The notes under the pieces: generated by a model
What the model was told of the DNA's origin: nothing
The model's input: the letters and a program-made list of their open reading frames with translations, nothing else
Database searches by the model: none
Shown: piece after piece, positions 49,199 to 61,462 of the stretch
Layout: each line of letters opens with the position of its first letter
Position numbering within the stretch: the first letter of the stretch is position 1
Translations under genes and position numbers: made by a program
Source: Plotosus lineatus
Taxonomy: Eukaryota; Chordata; Actinopteri; Siluriformes; Plotosidae
Assembly: GCA_024760905.1 (NCBI GenBank)
Contig: CM045729.1
Span: 50,030,080 to 50,094,079, forward strand
Direction of reading: 5' to 3'
Length of the DNA stretch: 64,000 nt

Positions 49199-49703
49199 TT
49201 AATAGAGTATATCCATGTCAAATTTAAATCAAATAACATGTAGAAATAGGATGTGTAAACTCGTTTTTATATGGCCATGTCCAATAAGCTTAGTTAAAGG
49301 TCAAAGAACAAGCAGGTAGTGTCAATGGAGGGATGCCTATTATCATAAACTGTAGAACAAGTGAGGATCTAGACATTAGAACACTGAATACAGGAAATAT
49401 AAATCATGAAACGAGGCAATCAGCATGTATTTGCATTGAGATAAAGAAGAGAAGGGTAAAAACAGACAAACTAATTAAAGGCTAAACACAGAACAGATGC
49501 AGACATTAGGTAACAAGGTGGAGATGAAAAAACAAGGGCAGATGGCAATGTTAACAAAAAGCATACTGTATAGTGTAAACTCAAAACAAAACATAAGAAC
49601 CACGCTTACCGTGCTATACAGTGAGAAACATGCTATACAGTGAGAGTTGGCGTTTATGACGTCCATGTCATAGAATCAACACCTGTTTGTGCACCTGGTG
49701 TTA

Positions 49704-50006
49704 CAGTGGTACCTCAATTTACAAAATTAATCCTTTCCGAAAAGCATTATGGGTATGCTGGAGATGCAGCTTCATAATAGCTAATGGGAGGGAGCTGTGT
49801 CATCCGTCCTAGCCAATGGGAGGCCAGCGGGGCGGGATGTTGGGAGATAGTCAATGGGAGAGCAACTTGTGCATTGTTTGAATTTTTGAGGTGGTGCTTT
49901 CGTAATGTGAACTTCTTTCGTATCTAGAGACAAAAATTTTAGGAAAATGTTTTTCGTAACCTGGATTTTTTGTTTGTTGGGTATTTCGTAAGTTGAGGTT
50001 CCACTG
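49704..50006. mobile_element. pogo-type MITE
   Basis: 303 bp, TA-flanked. Ends CAGTGGTACCTCAATTTACA and (complement) CAGTGGAACCTCAACTTACG. Interior has repeated 'ccaatgggag' / 'tcaatgggag' motifs. No open frame. Confidence 0.8.
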
Positions 50007-50174
50007 TATATTCTCAACACCATATAACTCTGATGAATAAAAATAATACTAATAAGATAAATATCATAGAACAAATTATCTGAAAAGTGAGTTTTATTTA
50101 GACTTTAGACTTTATTTTTCAACGTCTAATGTTCTCCTAGACCAGAGGTCTGCAATCCTATTCCAGAAGAGCTT

Positions 50175-50816
50175 CAGTCATCCCTTGCCACTTCGCGATT
50201 CGAGCATCGTGGTCTTGGTACATCGTGGCACAAAAAAAAAAAAAAAAAAAAAAAAAAAATTCAAAATTCGTGCTGAAACTCATATATAAGCAAGCGGAAG
50301 GCAGGGACCTAAGGCAGGCTGCGTCCATTGTTTCCAAATGACAGACTGAAGTGCCCCTCCTCCCCAGTTCAGGCAGGGACCGCCCACTCAACTCAATCTT
50401 GCAAGCTGATTAGCTTAGACGCGTGACGCTGTTGCCTCCCGCCCACTCAACTCAATCTCGCAAGTTGATTGGCTTAGACGCGTGACGCTGTTGCCTCGAA
50501 CATCCCCGCGGGATTTTTTGTGATTTTTGTGATCTTACTGTACTGCATAGTGTTTGTGAACGTCCTGCGGAGAAGAGCTATTGTCAGAAGTGAGTACAGT
50601 ACTTAAAGTATTTATATACAAATTCTATTTAAATATTAATACATTACAGTATTTACATATGCATATAACTGTGTAACATTTAATATACACTTCTTGATAT
50701 TGTATAGATGCGAAAACATATAGAAATGAGACATGAGGGGGTGTCTTATTTCACGTTTTTTTGAATATCGCGGCCAGGTCTGGTCTACATTATTCGCGAT
50801 ATTTAAGGGATGACTG
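50175..50816. mobile_element. pogo/Tigger-like element
   Basis: Ends CAGTCATCCCTTGCCACTTC and (complement) CAGTCATCCCTTAAATATCG, with TA after the right end. Contains a poly-A run (50231-50259) and a two-copy 59-bp tandem repeat (50381-50497). Confidence 0.75.
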
Positions 50817-51109
50817 TACTTTCCTGAGGACTTTGGCTCCACCCTAATCGTGCATGTTTGACCATCTGATTACTGTCTGAAAAAATTCTTGAATTCTTGA
50901 TCTTAAAAAAGGTGTATTTGAGTTTGGTTGGAGATAAAACCTGCATGAAGGTCGATATCCAGGAACAGGATAGGAGATCCCTGTCCTGTGTGTGGACACT
51001 TGTTGTGGTGCTGTGAGAACAAATTATTGACTCTTACAGCTCGTCTGTTAAGTTATCGATGATTGTCATATAATTTATACGTAGAATAAGTTATGGGTAA
51101 ATTTTGTGT

Positions 51110-51447
51110 AGGCAGTGGTGGCCTGGTGGTAAAGATGCTGGATCACTGATCCTATGGTTGGGGGTTCAAGCCCCACTCTCAACGGGTTGTTACTGTTATC
51201 TCCAGTGCAGCTAACTGGGTTATCAAAGGCCGGCCATGTCTCTCACTATTTATGGTGTGAGGCATGTAAAAGAACCATTGCTGACTTTCGACAAGAGTAG
51301 GCTACATAGCAGTCAGCATGTTTCTGCTCTGTGATGGACTGATGAGCCATTCAGGGTGTACTTTGCCCTTGCCCCGAGTTGGCTGGGATGGGCATCAGCC
51401 TCCCCATGACCCTAATTAGAATTAAATGGTTACAGAGGATGAATGAC
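51110..51447 (+). repeat. Family A SINE copy, tail 2
   Basis: Head 'ggcagtggtggcctggtgg', B box 'gggttcaagcccc', core 'gaaccattgctgactttcg', then tail 2: 'gagttggctgggatgggc' and 'gaccctaattagaattaa'. Confidence 0.8.
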
Positions 51448-51707
51448 TAAATTTTGTGTAAGTTGCTGGTATGTCGTAGTGTGGCAATGTTTTGAGGTAT
51501 GCTAGCGTATGGCTCATAAATTCCACATACGCTGACTATAAGTTGTAGATAAGTTGCCCTAAGTTATAGGTAAGTTATGCAATCTTTCACATGTTATTTG
51601 TCTGTTACACATAAATTGAATAATGTTTAGCATACCTTGGGCCTACATATAACTTACCAACAAATGCCTAGCATGTTGGCAGTGTTTACGACAGAGCTCA
51701 GCAACCC

Positions 51708-52016
51708 ATGGCTATTGTGCGCATGCGGCTATTTCATCCTTATGCTGTGACTCCCGTGGCTTATGTTGATGCCAGACAAGTGACTCCTTTTGACCCTGGT
51801 AAGCTAGAAATGGAATCTATGAAGACATATCATTTTGAAGAAAAAGGGACATTGAGTGCGTCATTGACAGATTCATTTGCTTTCACTGCTGACAAAACTG
51901 GTTTACCGACATGCTTAATGAGAGGTGAGAAATTAGAATTAGAAATTAGATTAGAAAGATTTAAAACGTTGAAAGACACTTCCAGAATTAGGTTCCGTTC
52001 ATTATGGAATGAAGTA
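51708..52016 (+). pseudogene. hAT-like transposase fragment
   Basis: Open for about 103 codons before the pogo-like insertion. The TDSFAFTADKTGLPTCLMRG stretch resembles the BED/zinc-finger-like start of hAT transposases (FAFTAD..GLPVCLICGEKL), but the second Cys of CxxC is replaced (CLMRG). The preceding 'gctcagcaacccatggct' resembles a hAT 5' end. The continuation after 53240 has no clear frame. Confidence 0.55.
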
Positions 52017-52430
52017 CAGGGATCCCTCACTTTCCGCATTTAATTGGGACTGTGATCCCCCCGTGACCGCTGAGTTCCGCGAAGTAGGATCAACCCCCTG
52101 ACTGACGTATACATACGTATATATGTGTATATAATATCAATAAATACACATTAAACACTATAAATACTTATAATAACAATTAAAAATTCAAAAATAATGC
52201 ATAAGATGTAAATAAAATATAAATACACACACATACAGACGCGCGTGCTCACACAGATGTGCGTGTACGCACTCAGTTGTGCACCTAACATAAAAATGTT
52301 AAGTAGTTTTGATAGGGGGGATGTTGGGTTGTTTTTATGTTTTTGTTTGTTTTATTTTTTGCATAATTGGCCTTGTTATGCAGCATTTTCCTTAACCTTT
52401 TTACCTAGGTAGGTAGGTAGGTAGGTGGGG

Positions 52431-52776
52431 CAGTGGTGGTCTAGTGGTATAGGGCGCTGGATCACTGATCCAAAGGTTGGGGGGTTCGAGTCCCACTCTC
52501 CACAAGGTTGTCACTGTCCCCCCCCATTGCAGCTAACTGTGTGATCAAAGGCGGGCCATGTCTCTCACTGTCTATGGTGAGAGGCATGTAAAAGAACCAT
52601 TGCTGACTTTCGTAAAGAGTAGGCTGCAAAGTCGTCAGCGTGTTTCTCTCCCTTGCTAAAAGGGTTGTGACAGGAAGGGCATCCGACGTAAAAATCTCTG
52701 CCAAATCAAACGTGCGAATCAGATGATTCGCTGTGGCGACTCCTGAGTAAAGGGGAAAAAGCCGAAAGGAAGACAG
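52431..52776 (+). repeat. Family A SINE copy, tail 1 (complete)
   Basis: Complete copy. A box 'ggtctagtggtatagggcgc', B box 'ggggttcgagtccc', core 'gtaaaagaaccattgctgac', RTE-like tail 'gattcgctgtggcgactcct'. Both ends meet (GGTA)n repeats. Confidence 0.9.
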
Positions 52777-52805
52777 ACAGACAGGTAGGTAGGTAGGTAG
52801 GTAAG

Positions 52806-53109
52806 TCTGTTGGGTTTTTACACCCGTGCTTAGTGGCTCATCAGGCCGGTGCTTATCCCCAGTTTACGTAGCGTGAAGCGACCAGGAGTTCAACTCCTCC
52901 TGGATGGGACGCTAGTCCATCCCATCGCAGGTTACCGTCCCAGTATATTTTTACTGGTACCCATTTATACTGCTGAGTGAACAGAGGCACACTTGTGGTT
53001 GAAACCTTGCCCAGGGGTCTTAGCACAGTGAGTGCTAGCTCAGTGGGATTTGAACTCGCAACCTCCCGATCATGAGCCCAGCACGCTAACCACCACATCA
53101 CCAGCCCCA
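52806..53109 (-). repeat. Family B SINE copy
   Basis: Reverse copy with B-box complement 'gggatttgaactcgcaacc'. Head complement at the high end. Confidence 0.8.
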
Positions 53110-54514
53110 CAACCTTTTTCCCTATTCATCCTTAATTTCCTTATTTTTTTTAATTCAATGAATATTAAAAAAAAAAAAAAAAAACACAAAGCACTGAAGT
53201 CGCATCAATTGAAGCGCGAAGTAGTGAGGGATCCCTGTATTGCTATCTCTGGTTGCACACCAAAGGTGGCAGTTCATATTATTGGTGCTGAAATGGTTTG
53301 CTCTATGCCTGGGGCACATAAAACCTTTTCTGGAAAACAAAGGGGAAAGGAAGCATAGCGCTTCAGATGAGAAAGTTGTAGCCGTTAAGTGCAAGATGAC
53401 ATTGCATGCCAGAGATGAACAGAGCGGTATGCTGCTAAACTTCTCTTTGAGTGCTATTACCGACACTTATATAAACTTGAAAAGTTGTATTTGAGTCCTA
53501 TCAATCTTGATATCCACATACTTGTGTCAGCAGGTTTTTTACCATCATGAACTACATCACAAGTACATGTCGCATGTCTCACAGAGGAGAACTAGCAATC
53601 CTGCATGAAAATGAAAGTGACATCTTACAACCCTGATATGGAGACGTGCAGTGAAGTCCAGAATCAGAATTTATATTAACTAGAAGAAAGAAATAATTTA
53701 ATATGCTATTGGTTAAAAAAAATATATATATATATTTTATATTGGACCCTGAACTAATGTAGTTGTGTTGATGGTTGACTGCTATACACCACATGAGAAA
53801 ATTAAGGATTGACGGGACTCACTGAAATCGACGTTAACATAGAAAAGTGATCGTTTTTATTTATCCTTATTAATGACAGTGAAAATGCTGCTGCTGCAAT
53901 ATTTTACACTATCGATATACTATGATTTCTTTGGCATGGCAGTGATGTTGACACTCCGATGTCTACTGCGGATCTGATTTGAATCCAAAAAAAGTCTTTT
54001 ATATGTCACGTGACTGGTCCTCTGGAATACACAGCTGCATAAGTTAGATTATCATTGGTCATAAATTGCAAACACTGCCAACATGCTAGGCATTCGTTGG
54101 TATAACTGCTATGCAAGTATTCTAGACATTATATTCAGTTTATTTGTAACTGTGTGAATGTGTGAATGATCGCATAACTTACCTACAACTTATGGCCTCT
54201 GCCATAAACGCTGCCAATATTCCCATAATAGCTGTTGTAAACAGTAGTTGTAAGTTATAAAGACGTTTAGTAAACATTCTGGTATTTAGGAGCACATCAA
54301 GTACGTCTGCATACGTCAGTATAAGCTGGAGATAAGTTTGATATAAATAAGCTATAAGTTTTCAATAGGGTTAGGATAAATTACTAATGATTGATGTATA
54401 CATTTAAAACTGGAATAATGTTGATAGTTCCATATATGCCAGCATTTTATAAAAAGTTTTCATACGTCACACAAGTTCTGCCAATCATTAATATGTGACA
54501 GGAACTTTAGTCGT

Positions 54515-54856
54515 GGGGCAGTGGTGGTCTAGTGGTATAAGGTGCTGGATTGCTGATCCAAAGGTTGGGGGTTCGAGTCCCACTCTCCACAAGGTTGTCA
54601 CTGTCCTCCCCAGTGCAGCTAACTGGGTTATCAAAGGCCGGCCATGTCTCTCACTGTCTATGGTGTGAGGCATGTAAAAGAACCATTGCTGACTTTCGAC
54701 AAGAGTAGGCTGCAAAGCCGTCGGTGTGTTTCCGCCCTGCGATGGCCTGGCGAGCTGTCCAGGGTGTACTCTGCCCTCGCCCTGAGTTGGCTGGGATGGG
54801 CACCAGCCTCCCCGTGACCCTAATTAGGATGAAGCGGTGACAGAAAATGAACTGAT
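54515..54856 (+). repeat. Family A SINE copy, tail 2 (complete)
   Basis: The same head and core as 52431-52776 but ending in tail 2: 'ccagggtgtactctgccctc', 'gaccctaattaggatgaagc'. Confidence 0.9.
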
Positions 54857-55419
54857 GAACTGAACTTTAGTCGTAATTTGATAAAAGAGGGAATCAGAAC
54901 TATTGCTTTGGAATTGACCTTATGAATACTCATAATAATCTCATGAATAAACTGGAGGAGTGCTTTAGAGATGAGACAGGGTTCCAAGTAATTCCATTAA
55001 GTACTGAATATGCAGAAATAAATAAATGAGTTTGTCTCTGTTGAAAACACAGCGACTTTCTTTTTTTTTGGCCATTTGACCTTTTGTCTGTTCTGTTTTA
55101 AGCACTAAATGTACCAGACAGATTTAATGACAGATGAACAAATTTAATCTGGTAGGAAGCAGAAGTGAGCAAAAAACATTGTCCATGCAGGACGATTGCA
55201 CTGTGAACTTGTACATTCAGTGGGCTGTAAGATATTTAGGTCTTGACAAGAGACAAAGACCAATGGGGTTTAATGTGGCTTCTTAGGTAAGTAAGCGCTC
55301 TACTTAAACACAGCCATTTGTGTGTTAGACTGCTTTGTACTCAGTCTAACTTCAGTGTAAGATCAGAGTCAAACGGAAATCACAGGTTTTTTCTTCATGG
55401 ACTGCACACTCCTGGTCTG

Positions 55420-55968
55420 GAATGAGGTCCTGCTCCAAGTGGAGGAGTTTATCTCAGGATCCTGTTCACGAGTGAGAGAAGGATTGAGTGGGAGATAGAC
55501 ATGTAGATCACTGCAGCCTCTGCCGTAAAGCAGAGCTTGTACTGGTCTGTCCTGGTGAAGAGGGAGCTAAGCCGTTCTCATTTTACCACTCAATGGATGT
55601 ACCAACTCTCACCTATGGTCATGGGGTTTGGGTAGTGACCGAAAGAACAAAATTGTGGATAAGGGTGGCTGAAATTACCTTCCTTCACCGGGTGGCAGGG
55701 CTCTCCCTTAGATATAAGTTGAGAAGCTCAGCCATCTGGAAGGGGCTTGGTGTAGAACTGTTGCTCCTCAACAAGGAGAGGAGCCCGTTCGGGTGTCTTG
55801 GGCATATGGGTAGGTTGGCTCACGAATACCTCCATGGTATGGTGGTTCGGGCATGTCCAAAAGGGAAGACACCCCAGGGTCGACCTGGAACACGCTGGAG
55901 GGTTTATGTTTCTCGGCTAGTCTGGGAGCACCTCGCTGTCCCCCCGAAAGAGCTGGAGGAAGTCGATG
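55420..55968 (+). mobile_element. Rex3-like (RTE clade) LINE 3' fragment
   Basis: Second copy of the 3108-4490 type. Reads LTYGHGVWVVTERTKLWIRV, then FLHRVAGLSLRYKL, RGRPGTRWR-like GRPGTRWRVYVSRLVWEHLA and PPKELEEVDD. The RT catalytic part is missing. Ends at a (TA)n repeat. Confidence 0.75.

Positions 55969-56026
<58 letters not shown>
55969..56026. repeat. (TA)n microsatellite
   Basis: Between the LINE 3' end and a family A SINE. Another TA block follows the SINE at 56374-56414. Confidence 0.97.
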
Positions 56027-56027
<1 letters not shown>

Positions 56028-56028
<1 letters not shown>

Positions 56029-56371
56029 GTCTTCCTTTCGGCTTTTTCCCTTTTACTTGGGAGTCGCCACAGCGAATCATTTGATTCGCACATTTGATTT
56101 AGCAGAGGTTTTTACGTTGGATGCCCTTCCTGGCACAACCCTTTTTAGCAAGGGACAGAAACACGCTGATGACTTTGCAGCTACTCTTTATGAAAGCCAG
56201 CAATGGTTCTTTTACATGCCTCACACCATAGACAGTGAGAGACATGGCTCGCCTTTGATAACCCAGTTAGCCGCACTGGGGGGGACAGTGACAACCCTGT
56301 GGAGAGTGGGACTCAAACCCCCAACCTTTGGATCAGCGATCCAGCACCCTATACCACTAGACCACCACTGC

Positions 56372-56373
<2 letters not shown>
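56028..56373 (-). repeat. Family A SINE copy, tail 1, inside a TA repeat
   Basis: Complete reverse copy: RTE-like tail complement ('gagtcgccacagcgaatcat') at the low end, head complement ('ctagaccaccactgccc') at the high end. TA repeats on both sides. Confidence 0.88.
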
Positions 56374-56417
<44 letters not shown>

Positions 56418-57143
56418 AAAAGTACCTTTTTGTGCTGATGTTCAAGTGTAGTTCAAATGACCTTTAGGTTTGGTGGTGGGTGGTCTCTAAATTACAGTAA
56501 ATACTTTTAATACAGTAAATAAGTACTTTTAGTCATACTATTCAGTGACATTCACCTCATCTTTTGGCATATAATTGTTAAGTAGAAACTGGGATTATAT
56601 TCTTATCATGAATAATACAACTGTTTCATAACACAAAAAGTGTCAGAATGACCGCACCACTTTAATGTTGCTGTCAGGATTCACAATGGCTTTTGTCATG
56701 ACTCTGAAGAGCTTTGTGTCGCTGTTCCAGCACTTGGTAATCAATTACAGTTAATGAATTTATATAGGGAAAGAGTGCAGAAAGCTTTATGCAGTTCTAC
56801 AAGATGGGGTGCGACAGAGTCTGCAAACACTTTCTGACAGCAGTTGCAGTCATCGTGATAGTAGTATGCAGGAATTGGAACCTTTGTGAAATGCAATTTT
56901 AATAGTACCATAGAGAAGATGATTATAGCAGAACAACTGAATAATTGGACGTAAAAGCCAGATGATGCCGTTACTTGGCAGGCATTGTTGCAATGGCCCA
57001 TAAAATGAGAGCACATTCTGTAGTTGTAATGGATTTCATTGTTCAACGATGCTCTTATGAAATAGTGGGCTTTTATTGTGTTTTTGTCTTTTAACCCTGT
57101 TTCTTCCTCAGTTTTTTTTTTCTTTTTGATAGAAATGCATATA

Positions 57144-57521
57144 CAGTGATACCTCACTTTATGAAATTAATCCATTCCAGAGCCTTTTTTGTAACCTGCA
57201 TTTTTTGTAAATTGAACCGCATTTTACATGTAAAACGCGTGATTCGTTCCAAGGCTCCCAACACTACCCCATAAATCCTTTAAAAACTATAAAAGCATAC
57301 CTTTCAAGACCTCCTTCTGCTTCAATATCATACCGATGGTAGACGGGTTTGGCCATATTCCTTTGTGATATCACTCGAGCTCGTTTCTTCTTCTCACTCA
57401 CACCGGAAATCACACACGTACGTGAACTTGTTTTGTATACAGAGACAAAAATTTTAAGAAAATGCATTTCGTAACCTGCATTTTTCATTTGATGAGACTT
57501 TTGTAAAGTGAGGTACCACTA
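57144..57521. mobile_element. pogo-type MITE
   Basis: Ends CAGTGATACCTCACTTTATG and (complement) TAGTGGTACCTCACTTTACA, TA-flanked. Related to 49704-50006 at the ends. Confidence 0.75.
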
Positions 57522-57525
57522 TATA

Positions 57526-58350
57526 GTCATCCCTCGCTACTTTGTGCTTCAGTTTCTGCGGCTTCAGTGCATCGTAGGTTTTTCCGAAATATTAATAAAA
57601 AAATAAATAAAGGAAATAAAAAAAAAAAATAGTGGAAAAGTTAAGGGAAATGCAGCAAAAACAAGGCCAATTATGTAAAAAAAAAAAAAAAAAACCCAAA
57701 TAAACAAGAACAAAAAACAACCCCCCCAACAAAATTATTTATTCAGGTGCGCATCTTAGTGTGTTCGTGCGCATCTGTGTGTGTGTACATGCTTGTCTGT
57801 ATGTGTGTATTTATATTTTATTTACATCTTATGCATTATTTTTGAATGTTCAGTTCATTTTGTGGAACCGCTTCATCCTAGTTAGGGTCACGGGGAAGCT
57901 GGTGCCCATCCCAGCCAACTCCAGGCGATAGTAGAGTACACCATGGACAGCTTGCCAGGCCGTCGCAGGGCGGAAACACGTTGATGGCTTTGCAGCCTAC
58001 TCTTGTCGAAAGTCAGCGATGGTTCTTTTACACATCTCACACCATAGACAGTGAGAGACATGGCCGGCCTTTGATAACCCAGTGAGCTACACTGGGGGGG
58101 ACAGTGACAACCTTGTGGGAGAGTGGGACTCGAAGCCCCCAACCTTTGGATCTAGACCACCACTGCCCGTTATTGTTAAATGTTTAATTGTTATTATAAG
58201 CATTTATAGCAATGAATATGTATTTATTGATATTATATACACATATACATGTACGTATACATCAGTCAGAGGGTCGATCCTACTTCGCGGAAATCGGCGG
58301 TCGCGAGGGGGTCTTGGTCTCTATTAACCGCGGAATGTGAGGGATCCCTG
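57526..58350. mobile_element. pogo/Tigger-like element with nested SINE
   Basis: Left 'catccctcgctactttgtgc', right 'aatgtgagggatccctg'. The right end matches that of the 52017-53237 element. The left boundary is uncertain because it meets the previous MITE. Confidence 0.6.
57853..58170 (-). repeat. Family A SINE copy, tail 2
   Basis: Reverse copy with tail 2 complement ('ctagttagggtcacggggaa') and B-box complement ('gggactcgaagccccc'). Confidence 0.8.
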
Positions 58351-59968
58351 TAGTTATTATGAAAATGGAGACCACAAGAATAAACTTGTTCCTTGAGCAT
58401 GCCATGTCCTGAACACCCCTGAAACTGGATTCAATTTTCTCTTTTTCATGCTTTACAAGAACACCTTTTCTGGCTTTGCTCAAATGAGACTATCCAAAAG
58501 TTATCTTTCTGCAGTGCCTGGTATATGGATGAATGCCATCCACTTTTCCAAACTTTACCAGAGTTAGGTCTGATGATCTTGTGAAAGCAGAATGAATACA
58601 TTGAATGATAAAGTCGTTTGACCTTACAGTGGTAATCTTTTTCACTGGCAGTAACCGAGCTTCAGCTGTTTCTGTTTCTATGAATGGATAAACTGTGTAG
58701 CAAGTGTTATTTCTCTGAACAGTGATCTGTACACTTCACACATGGCTACAGGTTTCTTTGAACCACTGCATTGTTGCTGTTTAGCCAACAGATGGCAGAT
58801 GAGTTCTTTATTTTCAGTCAAGCAGGATGTGTGGAGCTTAGATTCGATAGGACAGGCATGACCAGTGCCTAATTAACTCATTTCAGATAATAATTATTTT
58901 ATGACATGAATTCTCTAGAGATGTAGAGACTGCTGACAAGATTGACATAATACAGGCAAAGCATAATAAGTGGGGTATGGAGTAAATGCCATTGGTTCCT
59001 TACTCTTGTCGTTGCTTGGTCTGTGGACTATGGTTGCGTTTTACACAGTATATTCTGCTTTTGGCATATTAGAGAGTGAGTAATAAAGGTGAGTAAATCT
59101 GCATGCAGAGAGTCATAGTGTAGTGGGTGTTTTGGCACATGAAATGTTTGTTTTTTACGTGTAGGTGTTAGGTCTAGGCTTGCTGACCTTTTCATCATAT
59201 TCACACTCTCATTCTGAGCATGTAGTTGATGTTTGTGAGACTGAACAGATTATATATGTATGTATATACTTGTTTATTTATGTAATATTTTGCTGAAGGT
59301 CCCAGTGGAAAGGCAAAGGGACATTGGCCCGGTGCTGTGTTCAGAGAAAGAGCCTGATGCTGGGAGAAGGGTACATTCTTTATTATTTGACTCTTAGCTG
59401 TAGCTATTAGATTTCTAGGCAGTCTAAGTTTAGTCATCTTTTCCATCATGTGGATGTGTTGCCTTTTATATTGTATGCTGTAATCCTGGATATTGGTGGT
59501 GGGTAAATGTAAAATATGTTCATACAGATCACAACCCACATGGATGCTGGGGTTCAAACTTACATACATTTTTGTTATTATTTTAATGACACACATTTAT
59601 TTTGTTATCTTTACTGAAATTACTGAATAACATGCTGAATATGAATACCCAAAGAATAAGCTGAGTGTTTTAGGGTCTTTTAATGGTTAACCTCGATTCA
59701 TCTTTTTATAACATAAGAATAAAAAAGCTAAGGTAAGGTAAATTTATTAATCAAACACTGGGAAAATTCATATGTCCCAACAGCACAAATGTCAGGAACA
59801 GAGAAAAAGTGACCAAGAAACATCAACAGAAATAAAGTAAGAATAAAAGATAAAAAATTAAATCCAATATAAAAACATAGCTCTATACACGGTTTACAAA
59901 AACTACACCTTTCATATATACAGACAACATGGATAAATGGTCTTGTAATTGTAGTGCATACATAGTAA

Positions 59969-60461
59969 AGCCCCGGTCACACAGCATTCCACATCTAAAT
60001 CGCGTACAAAAAGTTCTGAAAATCTGGTGGACGTGGTCGTAAGTGATAACTTTTGGTCAATTTTGGCTTGGCCGTGCTTTGTACGTGCTTTTTATGTGGT
60101 AAGGCTGTCGGTGGCTGTTCCACTGCTGAAACACTGCCTAAGCACCGCTAACCACGTCCAGCAACGTGTAAGGCAATTTGGGCAAAACACGTGTTCGAAC
60201 GTGGGAAAAAAAACCTGTAAGTTACCACGGCTAATCACGCTCTCATCACGTCTGTATCACTGCCGATCACGTCTTGAGAGCGGACGTAAAATGGGCACTC
60301 CACTGCCCTAGCACTGTCATAGCACTGTCTAATCGCAGGAGGTGTCCTCATAAAGTTCTGAAAGGCTCTTGGAACTTCGTTACGCAGCTCATCTGGAATT
60401 CCGATCCCTCAAGGAATCAAATTAAAGTTGTTTGTCAAGCAGGGAATGCGCTTTGAAATTC

Positions 60462-60502
<41 letters not shown>

Positions 60503-61250
60503 AATAACGCTTCAGTTTTTAGTTTAGTTTTTTAAGTTGTTTTAATTCCTGAGACGGTCATAAAGCCCCAGCTTAGGTCTCCTCCCAATCCAGTCACGCA
60601 CCCAGATGTTCTGTACCACCCCCTTCTCTTTCTTCTTCTTCTCTTATATGTTGGGCCTGTATCAGTTGGTTCTGTTTGTGTTGGAGCATGAAGATGAGGA
60701 CATCACGGCATTGAGGGTTCATGTTCACCCCTTGCCATCTAGAAAATGACGGTATTTTATATGCCGTGAATCAGAAGTGATTAGGCAGTGATCAGTCGTA
60801 TTTAGAACGTAATCAAGACGTTGTTGAACGGGTTTAGGTAGTACTATGTACACGGAAAAATCCATTTGTCAGTGATAAGCCGCTATTTCTCGTGATACCA
60901 ATGTGTCACACCCACCCAATGGCCGTGCTCTCGGTCGTGACAGACCCCTAAACTTTTGCGTCTTATCACGTCTCCCCAAGTTTTTATCATTGCCAGAACA
61001 CAGATTATTATGTGTGTTTCACGTGTGTTGCATGTCTTCACCATGTGGTTGTCCGCGGTCTAAAATTTTGAGCAGTTCAAAACTTTTTTCCACGTCCAGC
61101 GCCGTTCAAATTTTTCCCCACGTCCAAAAATCGACTGTAGCACGTCTTAAACTCGACATCAATACGAACAACACCGTCTGCTTCACGGGAAACCATTTTT
61201 GGACGGGTTTTGGCCGTGATTAAGCCGTAAAACGCTGTGTGACCGACCCT
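59969..61250 (-). mobile_element. PIF/Harbinger-like element
   Basis: Ends AGCCCCGGTCACACAGC and (complement) AGGGTCGGTCACACAGC, both flanked by TAA (59966-59968 and 61251-61253), as expected for PIF/Harbinger. The minus strand near 60325-60400 reads DELRNEVPRAFQNFMRTPP, like the start of Harbinger nucleases. The rest is non-coding. 1282 bp, so a deletion derivative. A (GA)n tract lies at 60466-60499. Confidence 0.75.
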
Positions 61251-61462
61251 TAAGCTCATACACCGTATATAAATATAAACTCTGCCCATGGTGCAGACAG
61301 TTAAAAAAAAAATTTCACAGGCTGGCTCCAACCGAATAAACCTTACACAGAATGGTTTAAATGTACAGATGTGAATATATACAGATAAAAATGCAAAATG
61401 TAACACAAAATATAAGGGAATGTATGTGGACTGCTGTATGGGGATAATGTGCAACTTTGTTA

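Larger units (their letters stand above)
52017..53237. mobile_element. pogo/Tigger-like element with two SINEs inside
   Basis: Ends CAGGGATCCCTCACTTTCCG and (complement) CAGGGATCCCTCACTACTTC, with TA on both sides. It interrupts the hAT-like ORF. Family A (52431-52776) and family B (52806-53109) SINEs lie inside. Confidence 0.85.
51568..54186. mobile_element. Element with ~125-bp inverted arms, carrying nested insertions
   Basis: Arms 51568-51690 and about 54067-54186 are diverged reverse complements. Shared blocks include 'taggtaagttatgc' and 'aatgcctagcatgttggcag'. Between them lie a hAT-like ORF, a pogo-like element and two SINEs. Superfamily of the outer element unknown. Confidence 0.7.

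Noticed and set aside
52431..52500. True tRNA gene
   Set aside because: A and B boxes are present, but the cloverleaf is not closed and the unit recurs as a dispersed SINE with a 3' tail.
56741..57157. 138-codon minus-strand ORF
   Set aside because: No family resemblance and it overlaps a pogo-type MITE end; likely chance.
59201..59596. 131-codon minus-strand ORF
   Set aside because: No motif recognised and no exon structure; treated as chance in an AT-rich intron.
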